Assembly (NCBI GenBank): GCA_003511945.1
Contig: DOJA01000214.1
Span: 745 to 14,588 of the forward strand
DNA length: 13,844 nt
Source: Phycisphaerales bacterium
GTDB taxonomy: Bacteria; Planctomycetota; Phycisphaerae; Phycisphaerales; UBA1924
Direction of reading: 5' to 3'
Shown: positions 13,789 through 13,844 of the stretch, one piece after another
Numbering within the stretch: the first letter of the stretch is position 1
Layout of the letters: each line of letters starts with the position of its first letter
Program-made: the position numbers and the translations under genes
The notes under the pieces: model-generated
Databases searched by the model: none
Seen by the model: the letters and a program-made list of their open reading frames with translations, nothing else
What the model was told of the DNA's origin: nothing

Positions 13789-13844
13789 CCGCGTCTGGGG
13801 GCCGCGTCCGGGGCCGCGTCCGGGGGGCGCGTCCGGGGGGCGGG
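13789..13844. repeat. GC-rich 12-14-base tandem repeat at the window edge
   Basis: Four units of the form CCGCGTCYGGGG(GG) start at 13789, 13802, 13814 and 13828 and run off the right edge. Each ends in a run of 4-6 G, so the plus strand has G-quadruplex potential. The core resembles the 12-base unit inside the M61 gene. Confidence 0.75.

Overview
The window looks like chromosomal DNA of a high-GC planctomycete, most likely of class Phycisphaerae. The evidence is the combination of secreted proteins ending in paired calcium-loop (dockerin-like) modules with a terminal Gly-Cys-Pro, an exported protein ending in a PAPG + hydrophobic helix + poly-Arg sorting tail, a short-form methionyl-tRNA synthetase, PilZ proteins, and dispersed palindromic repeats between genes. 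No phage, transposase, CRISPR, rRNA or tRNA gene was seen.

Layout. 1-141: a heptamer tandem repeat and a palindromic mosaic element, then a secreted S10 serine carboxypeptidase-like protein (142-1821, +). Convergent to it is a secreted WGEN-repeat protein with a C-terminal dockerin-like module (1831-2499, -), which diverges from methionyl-tRNA synthetase metG (2605-4221, +). A 150-base inverted-repeat element (4222-4372) separates metG from a DUF2470/HugZ-like protein (4373-4990, +). This is followed closely by a secreted M61 metallopeptidase with a PDZ domain and a Gly-Ala-Pro/Ser tandem insertion (5038-7146, +). Convergent to that is a secreted alpha/beta hydrolase (7163-8215, -). A 185-base divergent intergenic region with an inverted repeat leads to a PEP-CTERM-like exported protein (8401-9084, +).

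The segment 9149-11947 is the most accessory-looking part. By eye it is richer in A+T than its flanks. It holds three minus-strand genes in transcription order: a secreted protein with four EF-hand-like loops and about 15 copies of a 12-13-residue Pro-Asn-His...Ser-x-x-Trp-Pro repeat; a small two-helix membrane protein; and a lipoprotein-like exported protein whose only possible ATG start lies inside the membrane-protein gene in another frame. The candidate promoter of this cluster has ten consecutive G:C pairs in its -35/-10 spacer, a layout known from phase-variable promoters. This cluster is the best candidate for an undescribed system.

The right end (11973-13590, -) reads as one transcription unit: two adjacent PilZ (c-di-GMP receptor) genes, coupled by a one-base gap, then a TerC-family membrane transporter. 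The last bases (13789-13844) are a GC-rich 12-14-base tandem repeat running off the window.

Functionally the window is dominated by cell-envelope and exported proteins: two peptidases, an esterase-like hydrolase, dockerin-like proteins and a sortase-type substrate. There is one housekeeping gene (metG) and one signalling/transport unit (PilZ-PilZ-TerC). Family calls rest on motifs read by eye; none was checked against a database.
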